Below are positions 7,822 to 8,046 of a DNA stretch of 8,046 nt, piece after piece (the stretch's first letter is position 1; each line of letters begins with the position of its first letter). The position numbers and the translations under genes were made by a program. This DNA comes from Erysipelotrichaceae bacterium (lineage in GTDB: Bacteria > Bacillota_I > Bacilli_A > Erysipelotrichales > Erysipelotrichaceae): NCBI GenBank assembly GCA_003446295.1, contig DMBB01000373.1, positions 1-8,046 on the forward strand. Reading direction: 5' to 3'. The notes beneath the pieces were generated by a model. That model had not been told where the DNA came from. It saw only the letters and a list, made by a program, of their open reading frames with translations, and did no database searches.

Positions 7822-8046
7822 GGCATTTGCACTGAAGGGAAATGTCATGGATCTGGCAGTAGGCATGATGATCGGCGCTGCATTCGGAAAGATCGTCAGC
7901 TCACTGGTCAACGATATCCTGATGCCGCTGATCGCAGCCATCTTCCGTATCAGTGATTTCACAGGACTGAAGGTACTGCTGATCGATAAGGGCGATGTTG
8001 AGGCAAACGTATATCTGAACTATGGACAGTTCATCCAGAACATCGT
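7796..8046 (+). CDS. mscL: Large-conductance mechanosensitive channel MscL, 5' part
   Basis: MscL is a pentameric inner-membrane channel that opens under membrane tension and releases solutes during hypo-osmotic shock. The first 83 full codons are visible; the family is usually about 120-150 residues, so the rest lies off the right edge. The N-terminus [20 protein letters not shown] is the standard amphipathic helix. The first membrane segment follows (about 19-50), with [20 protein letters not shown] containing the small-residue packing face and the pore constriction. The extracellular loop (about 52-75) leads into NYGQFIQNI, where the second membrane segment begins. The start overlaps the U32 gene by 26 bases in another frame. 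Nothing else in the window concerns osmotic stress, so the placement seems incidental. Confidence 0.96.
   Translation, partial: MKNFINEFKAFALKGNVMDLAVGMMIGAAFGKIVSSLVNDILMPLIAAIFRISDFTGLKVLLIDKGDVEANVYLNYGQFIQNI

Overview
The window is gene-dense. All seven genes lie on the + strand, and the non-coding gaps are at most about 50 bases. Gene content and order suggest a low-to-mid GC Firmicute, possibly of the Erysipelotrichia: a udk-greA pair, a comEA-comEC-holA block, strong AGGAGG-type ribosome binding sites and extended -10 promoters. The taxonomic call is an inference. No tRNA, rRNA, CRISPR array, insertion sequence, phage gene or intrinsic terminator was found.

Layout: positions 1-410 hold the 3' part of uridine kinase (udk). 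A short gap carries an extended -10 promoter and a good ribosome binding site for greA (437-907), a transcript-cleavage factor for RNA polymerase. Next come the DNA-uptake genes comEA (957-1430) and comEC (GTG start, 1427-3355), overlapping by 4 bases. holA (3368-4405), the delta subunit of the DNA polymerase III clamp loader, follows. It has no Shine-Dalgarno sequence, but a perfect extended -10 motif sits where transcription would begin at its start codon. A single-chain iron-sulfur L-serine dehydratase (4380-5594) overlaps the holA end. A long U32-family protein of the RNA-hydroxylation (RlhA/TrhP) type follows (5608-7821). The mscL mechanosensitive channel begins inside the U32 gene (7796) and runs off the right edge.

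How they fit together: comEA and comEC form a DNA-uptake unit (receptor and membrane channel). greA, holA and the U32 protein are housekeeping factors for transcription, replication and probably RNA modification. Serine dehydratase and udk are metabolic, and mscL protects against osmotic shock. The close spacing and overlaps from comEA to mscL suggest co-transcription, with internal promoters likely before greA and holA.

I see no convincing undescribed system. The points most worth a second look are the probable leaderless start of holA, a shortened and divergent ComEC membrane core lacking its usual histidines, and a divergent C-terminal part in the U32 protein.
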